Positions 37,548 through 46,939 of a stretch of DNA of 64,000 nucleotides are shown piece by piece. Within the stretch, counting starts at the first letter, position 1. Each line of letters opens with the position of its first letter. Made by a program: the position numbers and the translations under genes. The stretch comes from Natronococcus sp. CG52 (GTDB lineage: Archaea; Halobacteriota; Halobacteria; Halobacteriales; Natrialbaceae). Where the stretch lies: the NCBI RefSeq assembly GCF_023913515.1, contig NZ_CP099392.1, positions 124,001 to 188,000 on the forward strand, read 5' to 3'. Under the pieces are notes generated by a model, which was not told the origin of the DNA, made no database searches, and saw only the letters and a list, made by a program, of their open reading frames with translations.

Positions 37548-38450
37548 GTTTCTCGAAGACTTTCCCTCCACTCTCGTTTCCCCTTCTGACGGCCCTCTCG
37601 CAGGAACTCGATGGCCACTCTCTTGCTCGAAAGTTCGGACGGCGTCGACGGTCTCCTCGAGCGAAGTGCGAAACCGTGGCCGATCCGGCGCCGAACAGCA
37701 ACGGGAGCCAGTAGGTCGCCGCGCGGTAGAGAAGGGTTACGGCCGTCGCCTCGACGGCGGGAACGCCCGCCGTCGCGATGAGCAACAGGATGAATACGGA
37801 TTCGACGTTTCCCAGCCCTCCCGGAAGCGGCAGAATATTCGTTATCGCACCGAGTGGAACGATGAACAGGGCGGCTTCCGGCGGAATCCCGTAGCCGACG
37901 GCGTACGCGGCGAGCCAGAGCGCGAGCGAGAGACACAGCCAGCCGCTCGTCGAGTAGAGTAGTGCGCGTCTCAGGTTGCGTTGATCCTCGGTTACTCGTT
38001 CGACCTCGTCGACGAACAGTTCGAAGCGACGGTGTAACGTTATCGGTGAAACCGCACGAACTCCGGGTACGATGGCGCTTATCCGCACCGAGATGCCGCC
38101 GAGGACCCCGGCCGCACCGTCCACGAGTTGCCGCCGGTATCGCCACCCGTGAAAGACGCTCACCACGAGCGCTCCGAAGACGGCGAGCACGGCCAGCAGT
38201 ACGAGTTCGGTCGGTCGACCGAGGGTGGCCGTCACCGCGAAGTACACCAGCCCGACCCCCGCCAGCGGCAACATCGGGGCGTAGTTGAGCAGGTCGACGC
38301 TCGAGACCGTCGCGAAACTCGTTTCGTAGTCGCTTCCGGTGTGGCGTGTCAGTAAGTACGCTGCGAGCGGTTCGCCACCGAGATACGTCGATGGAGCGAC
38401 GCTGTTCGCGAAGAGCAGGTCTCCAAACAGCAGGTTTCCATGACGGCTAA
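37507..38450 (-). pseudogene. 5'-truncated UPF0104/flippase-like membrane protein
   Basis: The frame carries the middle and end of a lysylphosphatidylglycerol-synthase-like (UPF0104) membrane protein: FANSVAPSTYLGGEPLAAYL, ETSFATVSSVDLLNY, and LPLPGGLGNVESVFILLL. The usual first 80-90 residues with two to three membrane segments are absent, and the sequence upstream of 38450 does not look like coding DNA. The normal stop also seems lost, since the frame runs into the regulator gene. It is probably inactive. Confidence 0.6.
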
Positions 38451-38639
38451 TAGATCTCCTCTGGATCGGTGCGTTGTATTCAACGCGATTTCGGCGGGTA
38501 GCGGTACGCGTGAAACGAGTATGTGGGTGCCTAGTGATAATCAGCCAACCGCTGGCTGCTTGCAGACGACGAGCGGAAGTCATCAGTTGCAAGACTGGTT
38601 GAACAGTTCAGTTAGTTTGTACCCGTCGTGAGTTCGACA

Positions 38640-39164
38640 TCAATTGTAAACCTCGCCGAACCGCTCGTGTGACCCAAACCACGTTCCGAGAGTCAATCCG
38701 TAAATCGCATGCCCAACGTGAAAGACAAGCGCTTCGTCCTCCTCTAACTCTCGATCGAGGACGTACACGAAGATGACACGATGGCCGAAAACCGAAAGGA
38801 CAAATCCGTACGCGAGCCCGGTGATGAGTCCTAACCGCTCTCGGTCGAGGCTCGTTTGCCGGTCGATAACAGCGAAGACGGGGCCGAAAACTCCTCCGGC
38901 ACCGGCCCCGTAAAGAAAGTGGAGGACCAACCCGTGAAGCGGATACTGTTCGGCTTCCTCATCGCCAACGAATCGCGCCCAAAACTCGGCAGTCGGTGGA
39001 AGCGCGCGGAAAATCGGCAACCGATACAGCGTCATGACGGCCGTCGCGATGAATCCTCCTTTCACACCGCGAATCACAGCACGATATAATATCGGAGCGC
39101 GAGGGATTCGTTGTGCCCGTCCCCGAGTGAGGACTCGATGTTCGATACGATCGGAGGATGCCAT
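38640..39164 (-). CDS. Small membrane protein, unknown
   Basis: A 174-residue protein from ATG 39164. It has four hydrophobic segments (GGFIATAVMTLYRLPIF, LHGLVLHFLYGAGAGGVFG, LITGLAYGFVLSVFGHR, FHVGHAIYGLTLGTWFG). The repeated H-x-x-x-G pattern suggests paired helices. This type is common in haloarchaeal genomes with no known role. Confidence 0.65.
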   Translation of the reverse strand: MASSDRIEHRVLTRGRAQRIPRAPILYRAVIRGVKGGFIATAVMTLYRLPIFRALPPTAEFWARFVGDEEAEQYPLHGLVLHFLYGAGAGGVFGPVFAVIDRQTSLDRERLGLITGLAYGFVLSVFGHRVIFVYVLDRELEEDEALVFHVGHAIYGLTLGTWFGSHERFGEVYN

Positions 39165-39284
39165 TACTCTCTGTTTCCGCGGCGGAGAAGTTAGCCATAG
39201 TGCTGGAACTCTCACAGTGTTTCGGTCAGCATCTCAGGAGCTGTGCTGATCGTGTTAGCCGCTGTTCGTCTACATCGTGGGCGG

Positions 39285-39896
39285 TCAGGAGTACCGCTGC
39301 TCGATTTCGAGCGCGGTGGCGACGGCTTCGTCGAACCGCTCGCGCAATTCCTCGCCGAACTTGTCGATGCGGGGATCGTGATTCCCGGGTGTCAACGACT
39401 CCCAGTCACCTGCCCGGTCGGCGGTGTACTCCCGCCGAAAGCGCTGGCCGTTATTCGCGTAGGCCATAACGATCACTCCCGGATCGGCTTCGTCGTCCTG
39501 TTCGTCGCTGTCCGCATTCTCCCAACCTCCGGTTGCAACCACGCTCACGCGCCCGAAGTCTCGTAAGTCGACGCTGTACTCGCCGATGCTGAGGTGTTTG
39601 ACTAACCACTCGCGATTCCACTCGTCGATTTCTCCGGTATCGATATCGCTTCCCGTCACGGTATCCTCCGAAATCGACTCGATGCGCCACTTGGTGAGCG
39701 CCGCCGATTCTAGTTCTTCTCGCGTTCGACTCCGAATGTCCCCCTCTACGACGAGATCTCCCTCCCTGACGTGGATGTAACGCGGGTTGGTCGCCGGAAT
39801 ATCGATGTAGATCTCTCCGGGTTCCGTGTTGACGATAGCTTCGACTCCCTCGATGTCTTGCGTTACCGTAGTCCGGTTGTATTTGTCTTCAGCCAT
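39285..39896 (-). CDS. Conserved soluble haloarchaeal protein, unknown
   Basis: A 203-residue acidic protein with alternating beta-like segments (GEIYIDIPATNPRYIHVREG, then WLVKHLSIGEYSVDLRDFGR) and a helical C-terminus (FGEELRERFDEAVATALEIE). No signal or membrane segment is present. It has the feel of a conserved haloarchaeal protein, but I cannot name the family. Confidence 0.6.
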   Translation of the reverse strand: MAEDKYNRTTVTQDIEGVEAIVNTEPGEIYIDIPATNPRYIHVREGDLVVEGDIRSRTREELESAALTKWRIESISEDTVTGSDIDTGEIDEWNREWLVKHLSIGEYSVDLRDFGRVSVVATGGWENADSDEQDDEADPGVIVMAYANNGQRFRREYTADRAGDWESLTPGNHDPRIDKFGEELRERFDEAVATALEIEQRYS

Positions 39897-40186
39897 TTGT
39901 CGTCCCTACAGAGGCGCTGTCTCTCGCGCTGGGGGGATCTTCCTTCCAGTTCGTCCCTTCCCGTCGCGGCACTGCGTTCCTCGTTATTACTACGCGACAA
40001 CCACGCTTTCACTTGTCGGTGGTCCATACGAGCCGCGTATACAGCGCGCACCATCGTCCGATCAAACCGGTGGTAGGATCGGTCAGTACAGGAAACGTAC
40101 TGTTCTCTGGTCTCGCTTGAACTGCGTATCTTGCACAGTAATCCGTACCAAAATCCACGACCGTATTCATACCGCGCGAATCTCGT

Positions 40187-40196
40187 TTATATAAAA
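40187..40196 (+). promoter_or_regulatory. TATA box upstream of the universal stress gene
   Basis: TTATATAAAA lies about 50 nt before the ATG at 40242, leaving a short 5' leader. It is one of the clearest archaeal TATA boxes in the window. Confidence 0.55.
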
Positions 40197-40241
40197 GTAC
40201 TCGTGGGGAAGATTGGTGACTGTTCGGAGCGAATAGCGGAT

Positions 40242-40676
40242 ATGGAACAGCATATCCTCGTTCCGGTGGACACCTCGTCCAGTTCCGAGAGCGCCTTCGA
40301 ATACGTCTTGGAAGAGATTCCACGGCCGACAATAACCCTCTTGCACGTAATCAATCCACTCACCGTGTTCAACTACGTGCGCGCTGAGGGATTCGACTAC
40401 GAGAAGTCTCAACAAAAAGAGCGGGAGCGACGCGAAGCCGTCGAACAGATCTTTGATGGGTACCGCAGCAAGGATGCAGCACGTGACCGCGAAATCAAAA
40501 CGGTCATCGAGGCGGGAAATCCTGCGGAAAGAATCCTCGAGTATACCGAGGACAGGGGCGTGGATCACATCGTGATGGGTAGTCGTGGCAGATCCGGTCT
40601 CGAGGAAAAATTACTCGGTAGTGTGGCGAAGGATGTTGTGAAACGATCGTCCGTTCCCGTGACGATCGTTCCGTAG
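40242..40676 (+). CDS. Universal stress protein, UspA family
   Basis: A 144-residue protein from ATG 40242. It starts EQHILVPVDTSSSSESAFEY and ends with the ATP-binding signature GSRGRSGLEEKLLGSVAKDV, then VPVTIVP. The G-x2-G-x9-G-S/T pattern is preserved, so it is likely an ATP-binding member. A TATA box sits upstream. Single-domain UspA proteins are abundant in haloarchaea and respond to stress. Confidence 0.92.
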   Translation: MEQHILVPVDTSSSSESAFEYVLEEIPRPTITLLHVINPLTVFNYVRAEGFDYEKSQQKERERREAVEQIFDGYRSKDAARDREIKTVIEAGNPAERILEYTEDRGVDHIVMGSRGRSGLEEKLLGSVAKDVVKRSSVPVTIVP

Positions 40677-41053
40677 CAATCAGCACACCGTTGTGCAGGT
40701 AGTTGCCGTCTGACGACAATCCAGAATGCGATCGTACGTGCTGCTATTTGCGGTGTAGCAAGGGCTCTGTCTCGTCTCTGTGAACATCACCGGTACATGG
40801 TGCAATTTCAGCGATCGGCTCGAAGTTTCTATACTGGCCGATTCAGCGAGAGTCATCCGACATAAATGGCGTTGTGGTGTATACAACCTGCCTCAGAACC
40901 TCCGAACGTCAAAATCTGTGCACGACCTATTTACACAGTCTATCGGTTGAAATACTTGGTTAGTAGAAGTCAGGCACATCAAAGATAATCGGTTGGAGTG
41001 TTCAGTGTGCATGTACACTGAACACGGGTCTCTCCCACGGAAGCCGCCACTTA
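40677..41053. other. Spacer without a gene
   Basis: About 380 bp between the stress gene and the MITE-like element. No protein-like frame, repeat or tRNA is evident. Confidence 0.5.
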
Positions 41054-41180
41054 CTATAGTACCAACTGAAACGATTTACACACCGATCGCACTGTCCGCG
41101 GTTCTCGCTCGCTTCGCTCGCTCCGAACCGCGCATCCGTCGTGCGATCGGGTGTGCACTGACTTTCAGTGGCTACTATAG
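41054..41180. repeat. MITE-like palindromic element, copy 2
   Basis: A 127-bp element bounded by CTATAGTACCAACTGAAACG on the left and TTTCAGTGGCTACTATAG on the right, which are imperfect inverted repeats. The interior is a long palindrome centred on CGCTCGCTTCGCTCGCTC. The right end directly touches a truncated transposase frame at 41181, so insertion or deletion at this end removed the transposase start. Confidence 0.75.
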
Positions 41181-41689
41181 CTACCCCCACGCAAATATCA
41201 CCCAGACTACGATCAAGAGTTCACCGCCGACCCTGATCGAGTCGCTGTCGACGAGAAACAGATTCAGTTCGGAGAAAAACGGACGGTACGGTTGTACGCA
41301 GCGATCGATGTTGACTCGAAAGTCGTGCTCCACGCACGACTTTCTGAGCATCGTGGACGAGATCCCGCTGAAACGCTCTTAGAGGAACTCAAAGAGAAAC
41401 ACCGCGTCTCTCACGCGGAGTTTCTCGTCGATGGCATGGGATATCTCACGGCCCTCACTCGGACCGATCTCACCGACCACCTTGATTATTCTGAGCGCAA
41501 CATCGTCGAGAAGCTGTTCCAGACGTACACCATGCGGATCGAACGGTTTCACGAAACCTGGAACGGCAGTCAGCCAGCGCCGAGCGCTGGCTGACTGCCT
41601 ACACCGCCTACTACAACCACCACCGCAGCCACCAAGCACTGGAGAATCAGACGCCTCCCAAAGCACTCGAACTGGAGGGCTCAATCTAG
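41181..41689 (+). pseudogene. Truncated DDE transposase relic
   Basis: The frame opens at the MITE border and reads YHPDYDQEFTADPDRVAVDE, then VRLYAAIDVDSKVVLHARLS and VEKLFQTYTMRIERFHETW. A one-base shift near 41575 is needed to reach SAERWLTAYTAYYNHHRSHQ and the end TPPKALELEGSI. It lacks the N-terminal DNA-binding region. It belongs to an rve-type DDE family like that of the relic at 26331-27652; the exact IS family is unassigned. Confidence 0.75.
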
Positions 41690-41789
41690 CAGTGCCGAGT
41701 AATCTATTGAGTTTCCTCTCACCCACGATCAGATATCTGGTGATAATTTAATAGAACTTATTTTATATAAATATATAACCAATAATGTA

Positions 41790-41800
41790 TTTATATATAC
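41790..41800 (+). promoter_or_regulatory. TATA-rich promoter for the DUF1080-propeller gene
   Basis: A very AT-rich stretch (41755-41810) contains TTATATATAC centred about 27 nt before ATG 41823. This spacing fits a leaderless transcript and supports ATG 41823 over the upstream TTG 41814 and GTG 41817. Confidence 0.5.
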
Positions 41801-41822
41801 AGATAAACGTGAGTTGGTGTAC

Positions 41823-44459
41823 ATGCAGAATTCAAAGAAAAGTAGTAATTCACTACCTGATCGAATAAACAGACGGCAGGTTCTACAGGCAATAGGCGGC
41901 TTCGGTGTAACGGGCTTAGCCGCTAATTCTGTGATGGGGAACGCCGAGGGTGATCAAGACGAGTGGATTCAGCTCTTCAACAGAGAAGATCTGGATAACT
42001 GGACTCCTAAATTCACGGGGAAGTCCGCTGGAGAAGGGCACAAGAATACGTTCGTCGTCGAAGATAGGCTGCTTAAGGTCAAGTACGACGAATACGATGA
42101 GTGGGATGGCACCTTCGGCCACCTCATCTACGACGACGAGTTCTCCCATTACGTTCTACGGGCGGAGTATCGTTTCGTCGGGAAACAAGTACCCGGTGCT
42201 CCCGATTGGGCTTACAGAAACAACGGGCTGATGCTCCACGGCCAAACGCCGGAGGAAATGGATGTTAGTCAGGACTATCCCGATTCCATCGAGGTCCAAT
42301 TGCTCGGCGAGGCAGACGACACCGACACTGAACGCCCGACTGCAAACGTCTGTACTCCGGGTACTCACATTGTCATGGACGGAGACTTGCACGAACAACA
42401 TTGTACCAACTCGAGTTCTGACACCTACCGGGGCGACCAGTGGGTGACCGTAACCGTCGTCGTTCGTGGCGATCAAGCAATCCGTCACATAGTCGAGGAC
42501 GACGGAGTCGTCATGAGTTATACGGAGCCGCAACTGGAAGACGGTACTCCGCTCGAAGCTGGTACGATCTCCATCCAATCCGAAAGTCACCCGACCGAGT
42601 TCCGCTCGATCGAGCTGAAGGAACTCGACCCGAATTCACCCATCGGGGACGGCGATCCGACTGCCCCTGGCCCCGACTGGAGTACGTACACGAAGACGGA
42701 ACTAGCGTCCGGCCTAGAACGACCGATGGCGATCGATGTCGCCTCCGACGGACGCGTCTTCTTCACCACTCGCGGTCCCCCTGTCGAGGACGATGAGAAC
42801 GTTGGAACGGGGAGGGTCCGCGTGATCGACCCCGAAACCTCCGAGATTACGACGGCCCTCGAACTCGAGGTCTACCTCAGTGGAGAAGACGGACTGCAGG
42901 GTATCGTTCTCGACCCGGACTTCGAGCAAAACGGCTGGGTCTATCTGTATTACTCCGTCTCGACCACCGGAACCGGCGAGGATCCTCACAAGAAGTTGTC
43001 GCGATTCACGGTCGACGGAGACACGATCGACCCCGCTTCCGAAGTCAATATTCTCCGAGTGCCGGCCGCGCCCGACCCGTGCTGTCACGTCGGTGGCGAC
43101 CTCGAGTTCGGTCCAGAAGGGAACCTCTACATCTCGGTCGGTGATGATACCAGTCCGTTCGAATCGAGCGGGTATACGCCGATCGACGAGCGCGACGGAC
43201 GAGTGCTGTTCGACGCTCAGCGTACGTCGGCCAATACGGCAGATCTCCGCGGAAGTATCCTCCGGATTACGCCACAGGACGACGGCTCATACACGGTGCC
43301 TGACGACAATTTGTTCACCGAAACTCGGGGCTACGGTGAGGAACTCGCCGACGGAACGGTCCGCGAAGAGATCTACGTGATGGGCTGTCGCAATCCCTTC
43401 CGGATGAGCGTCGATCACGAGACCGGTATCCTGTACTGGGCTGACTACGGTCCCGACGCACGTCAGTGGGACGTCCAGCGTGGGCCACCCGGGATCGTAG
43501 AGTTCAACCGGACCGGTGAACCCGGTTACTACGGATGGCCGTACGTCGTCGGGCCGAATATCCCGTACGTTGACGGAGAGTTCGTCGATGCAGATAACGC
43601 ACGAGGTCACACCTTTGAGTCGTCGGGTGAGCCGTTCGATCCGCAGAATTTGGTTAACGACTCTCCGAACAACGATGGACTTACGCAGCTTCCGACGCCC
43701 AAAGAATCGAATCTCTGGTACACGTATTTGTGGGATGCCCTCTCGAGTTCCCCGCCAGACTACGCGACGGAATATCTTCCCGACGAACCACCGTTCCCGC
43801 AACTGGAAGGTGGGGCCCCGATGGGAGGGCCGGTGTATCACTCCGATAACTACTCGGGGGATCAAGCGCTGCCCGAGTACTTCGATAACAAACAATTCAT
43901 CGCAGAATGGGGTGAAGACTGGATACGGTGCGTCTCTTACGATGAAAACGGTGACGTAGTTGATATTGAGCCGTTTATGCCAAACGAGACGTTCCTGTCT
44001 CCGATGGATATGATGATCGGACCAGAGGGGGCACTGTATCTCCTCGAGTGGGGTCTCGGATACGAGACCGAAGGGACCGAACACTCAGGCATCTACAAAA
44101 TCACGGGCGGTGAGACCGAAGATGATGCGGACGAGGAGGTCTACACGGTTTCGATCGATGTGAAGAATAAGATCAATCCGAAGAGCAGAGGTGTGATCCC
44201 CGTCGAGATCGCTGGTGAATCGGAATTTGACCCGACCGAGATAGATACCGAGATTATCCGATTCGGAACGCCAGATGAAGTTGAAACGGGCGGGGGAGCA
44301 TCGCCAGCGCACGGCGGACATACGTCCGCAGATGGCTCCGTTATGCTCCACTTCAGAACGCAGGAAACGGGAGTCACGAGAGACAGTGAAACAATGAAGC
44401 TCGTCGCTGAGACAGCAGACGGAACGCCAGTCCGAGGCCAGACAAACATAAATCCATAA
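41823..44459 (+). CDS. Tat-exported fusion of DUF1080 and PQQ-type sugar dehydrogenase propeller
   Basis: An 878-residue protein. A Tat leader (NRRQVLQAIGGFGVTGLAAN) is followed at about 45-265 by a DUF1080/3-keto-disaccharide hydrolase concanavalin-like domain (WIQLFNREDLDNWTPKF, RNNGLMLHGQTPEEM). About residues 285-765 hold a glucose/sorbosone dehydrogenase propeller (LERPMAIDVASDGRVFFTTR, GLQGIVLDPDFEQNG, EEIYVMGCRNPFRMS). The last 100 residues are a small beta domain (NPKSRGVIPVEIAG, RFGTPDEVETGGG). The fusion suggests that oxidation of a sugar and cleavage of the keto product occur on one extracellular protein. It follows the transposase relic. Confidence 0.87.
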   Translation: MQNSKKSSNSLPDRINRRQVLQAIGGFGVTGLAANSVMGNAEGDQDEWIQLFNREDLDNWTPKFTGKSAGEGHKNTFVVEDRLLKVKYDEYDEWDGTFGHLIYDDEFSHYVLRAEYRFVGKQVPGAPDWAYRNNGLMLHGQTPEEMDVSQDYPDSIEVQLLGEADDTDTERPTANVCTPGTHIVMDGDLHEQHCTNSSSDTYRGDQWVTVTVVVRGDQAIRHIVEDDGVVMSYTEPQLEDGTPLEAGTISIQSESHPTEFRSIELKELDPNSPIGDGDPTAPGPDWSTYTKTELASGLERPMAIDVASDGRVFFTTRGPPVEDDENVGTGRVRVIDPETSEITTALELEVYLSGEDGLQGIVLDPDFEQNGWVYLYYSVSTTGTGEDPHKKLSRFTVDGDTIDPASEVNILRVPAAPDPCCHVGGDLEFGPEGNLYISVGDDTSPFESSGYTPIDERDGRVLFDAQRTSANTADLRGSILRITPQDDGSYTVPDDNLFTETRGYGEELADGTVREEIYVMGCRNPFRMSVDHETGILYWADYGPDARQWDVQRGPPGIVEFNRTGEPGYYGWPYVVGPNIPYVDGEFVDADNARGHTFESSGEPFDPQNLVNDSPNNDGLTQLPTPKESNLWYTYLWDALSSSPPDYATEYLPDEPPFPQLEGGAPMGGPVYHSDNYSGDQALPEYFDNKQFIAEWGEDWIRCVSYDENGDVVDIEPFMPNETFLSPMDMMIGPEGALYLLEWGLGYETEGTEHSGIYKITGGETEDDADEEVYTVSIDVKNKINPKSRGVIPVEIAGESEFDPTEIDTEIIRFGTPDEVETGGGASPAHGGHTSADGSVMLHFRTQETGVTRDSETMKLVAETADGTPVRGQTNINP

Positions 44460-44723
44460 TATATGATATCTTGTATCTATTTGGGTAGAAAGCTCTGAAG
44501 GAAGATCCGTCCTTCAGTGTATTCGAAGACGGATACCTATACAATCCCCCCAATCTATTGATATATTTACTAACCCAGATCAGAGTGCGTCTCGAGTCGC
44601 TGGCGGCCGATCTTCTCGATCGTCGTCAGACCGATTGAGAAGGCATATTGCGGACTTCGCGAGCCAATGTTTCGTCGGTACGAAATCTCGAGAAGTGTCT
44701 CCGTCGAGTTCAGACGCCGAGAT

Positions 44724-45434
44724 CAGCTCATGAACGACCGTCTGTCAGCACGTTCGTGGCGCATTCCCATGATTTCGGCCAGTAGTGCGAACGAGGCCAT
44801 CACCGTGATACTGTCATCAACGTGGCGTTCACAAACCGCGGCGATCACCGGTTTTAGCTGCTCCAGCACCGACTGAATCTCAGTGTGGCCGAATCGACCG
44901 AGCCGCTGTGCCGCGCCGGTAACCCAGCAACGAACGAGTACGCATGCGCGAGGCAGGCCTCGGGCCGCGAGAGGCCGTGACGCTGAGCGACGACGCCGAA
45001 GACGACGGGGTAGTGACCGGGGTCGAGCCGTTCTCTATTACGTCGGCGACGGTCGCTGCAACTCCCTCGCCGTCCGTTTCCTCGTCTCCCGCCAGCAGCA
45101 GCTCGCAGAGCTTCGCGCCCGCCTTGGTCGAGCTCTCGCGGAACTCCGCGGGCATCGTCACCGCGTGGAGCTGCTCGTCGACCGCGAACAACTGCTCGCG
45201 ATCGACGCCGGCGCTCGCGGCGTGGGCGTTCGCGACCGCGACGGTCTCGCGGGGACCGACGAGCTGCCGGAGGTACGCCGCGATCAGCTCCCGGAGATCG
45301 TCACCGTCCGCGATCCGATCCTCGTTTATGTACTGCTCGAGACCGTAGGAGGCGGTGTAGCTCCCGACCGGGAGAAACGAGTCCGAGAGCCGCAGCGCCG
45401 AGAGGAAGGCGACGGCGTCAGCGGTCGTGGGCAT
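44724..45434 (-). pseudogene. ureF: Frameshifted urease accessory gene ureF
   Basis: From ATG 45434 the frame reads MPTTADAVAFLSALRLSDSF, then LPVGSYTASYGLEQYINED, the typical UreF start. Near 45020 the reading shifts: GHYPVVFGVVAQRHGLSRPE and CLAHAYSFVAG are in a second frame. Near 44930 it shifts again to AAQRLGRFGHTEIQSVLEQL and ends MRHERADRRSFMS at a stop at 44724. Two frameshifts make it nonfunctional. It overlaps the ureE relic by 17 bp, the original operon arrangement. Confidence 0.85.
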
Positions 45435-46034
45435 GGTGGCGTCCGTGCAGATGGTCGTGATCGCCACTGTGGTCGTGACCGTCTCCGCGGGTGTGTCCGT
45501 GACCGTGATCGCTACCGTGAGCGTGCTCGTGGTCCGGCCCGTCCTCGAGTTCCGTGACGAACAGGTCGGCTTCGACGGTTGTCTGCCGAATCGCCGAGCC
45601 CGGAACGACGTCCGCGACTACCCGTTCGACGATGTGACGGTCGGCCTCGAGAGGGGGGCGTAGACGATGCCGTCTTCGACGGCCGGGTCCCAGTGCTGGT
45701 TGCCGATCCGGTGGCCGAGCTCGACCGCCGCATCGAGCGCCACGGGATCCGCCTCGGGGAGCTCGACCGCCAGCGCCTCGCGGGGCTCGAAGGCGACGAC
45801 GATCAGCCGCTCTTCGTCGGCGAGTAGGACATCGCCCGCCGAAACCGCGGGCCGATCCAGGACGACACCGACGTCAGTCCCCGCGTCGGTCGTCGCCCGG
45901 AACCGCGACCGACGTCGGTTGTCGGCGTCGATCACGATCCGCTCGAGCGTTCCGTTCGCGGCGTGTTCGTCCCGCAGCGCCGCGAGCTCGTCGTCGGCGT
46001 GGACGTTGCCGACGCCGTCGATGCGCTCTGTCAG
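45418..46034 (-). pseudogene. ureE: Frameshifted urease accessory gene ureE
   Basis: The reading starts near 46034 with TERIDGVGNVHADDELAALR, lacking a start codon. It continues RSRFRATTDAGTDVGVVLDR and VELPEADPVALDAAVELGHR, then shifts frame at a C6/G6 run near 45655. After the shift it runs VERVVADVVPGSAIRQTTVE and into a His-rich tail (DHEHAHGSDHGHGH, then GRHHAHDR), the nickel-binding end typical of UreE. No urease structural genes (ureABC) are in the window. Confidence 0.85.
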
Positions 46035-46046
46035 TATTACAGTCTA

Positions 46047-46637
46047 TTATTTCGGGTACCACCATCGTCGGGTGAGATACGCCGTAATTACAGTGACCGC
46101 AACCGCCCCGAGGAGCGCGTAGAGCTGGACCTCAGACAGCGTCTGGACAGCCTCGCCGAGCGCCAGCACCAGCAACGCTTCTAAGAAATACCTCCCCCCG
46201 CGACCGATTAGTGATGCGATGAGGTACGACCGGAGATCAACCCCCAACGCGCCCGAGCTGATCGAGAGCAGTTCGTATCCTTCGGGGATCGGGGCAAACG
46301 CTCCAACGGCCAGGGTCACCGAGCCGTATTTCTCGAAGTAGGTTTCTGTGCGTTTGACCCATTTACCGGCGAACCGCGATTCGACGGCGGGACGACCCCC
46401 TTTTCGGCCGATAGTATATCCGACGAGACCAGCGCTGACCGATCCTCCGGTCATTACCGCAGCGTAGACCAAAGCGAGTTCCGGGGTAGCAACCGCAAGA
46501 GGAATGAGTACGAGATCCGGGGGTACGGGAAGGAGAAAGAATTCCAAGAATGCGACGGCAAACAGTCCCGGTACTCCCAGCGACACGAAGAACTCGCGGG
46601 ATAGCTCGAAGGGTTCTGCAAGTTTGGATTGGAACAT
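46047..46637 (-). CDS. VTT/DedA-family membrane protein (YqaA-like)
   Basis: A 196-residue membrane protein with the SNARE-associated/VTT domain: FLEFFLLPVPPDLVLIPLAV near residues 30-50 and GYTIGRKGGRPAVESRF, then APIPEGYELLSISSGALG. The paired Pro-rich re-entrant motifs match DedA/YqaA proteins, which handle lipid or cation transport. Its stop lies directly beside the dead ureE start, so a deletion probably joined them. Confidence 0.85.
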   Translation of the reverse strand: MFQSKLAEPFELSREFFVSLGVPGLFAVAFLEFFLLPVPPDLVLIPLAVATPELALVYAAVMTGGSVSAGLVGYTIGRKGGRPAVESRFAGKWVKRTETYFEKYGSVTLAVGAFAPIPEGYELLSISSGALGVDLRSYLIASLIGRGGRYFLEALLVLALGEAVQTLSEVQLYALLGAVAVTVITAYLTRRWWYPK

Positions 46638-46939
46638 ACTACTGAATCACACAGTACTCGCCTGATCACTGCTGGTCGTCAGTACACGGATCGGCCTCGA
46701 TAGTTCTCGATTACTGCTAATCGTATTTATGTCTCTAGTACCGTTCTATCAACTAGATTATTGTACTAGTTGAGCAGTACAGACTAACATAGATCATTGC
46801 ACACTGCGTAACTGATGGTCCGCGCGTAGCGACAAATATTATGGGCAGCATCATAGAAACATTTATTACTGAAATGGTAAATGACACCAAATGGCACTCG
46901 TCAGCGAGACGGAGTGCTATCGAGAGCTAGAGATAATAC
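46638..46939. other. AT-rich divergent spacer
   Basis: About 300 bp between the DedA-like gene and the 765-residue gene, low in GC and without a coding frame. It must hold the promoter of the Tat-exported TIM-barrel protein (AATATTATGG near 46833 and TTTATTACTG near 46862 are TATA-like candidates), but I could not choose one. Confidence 0.4.
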
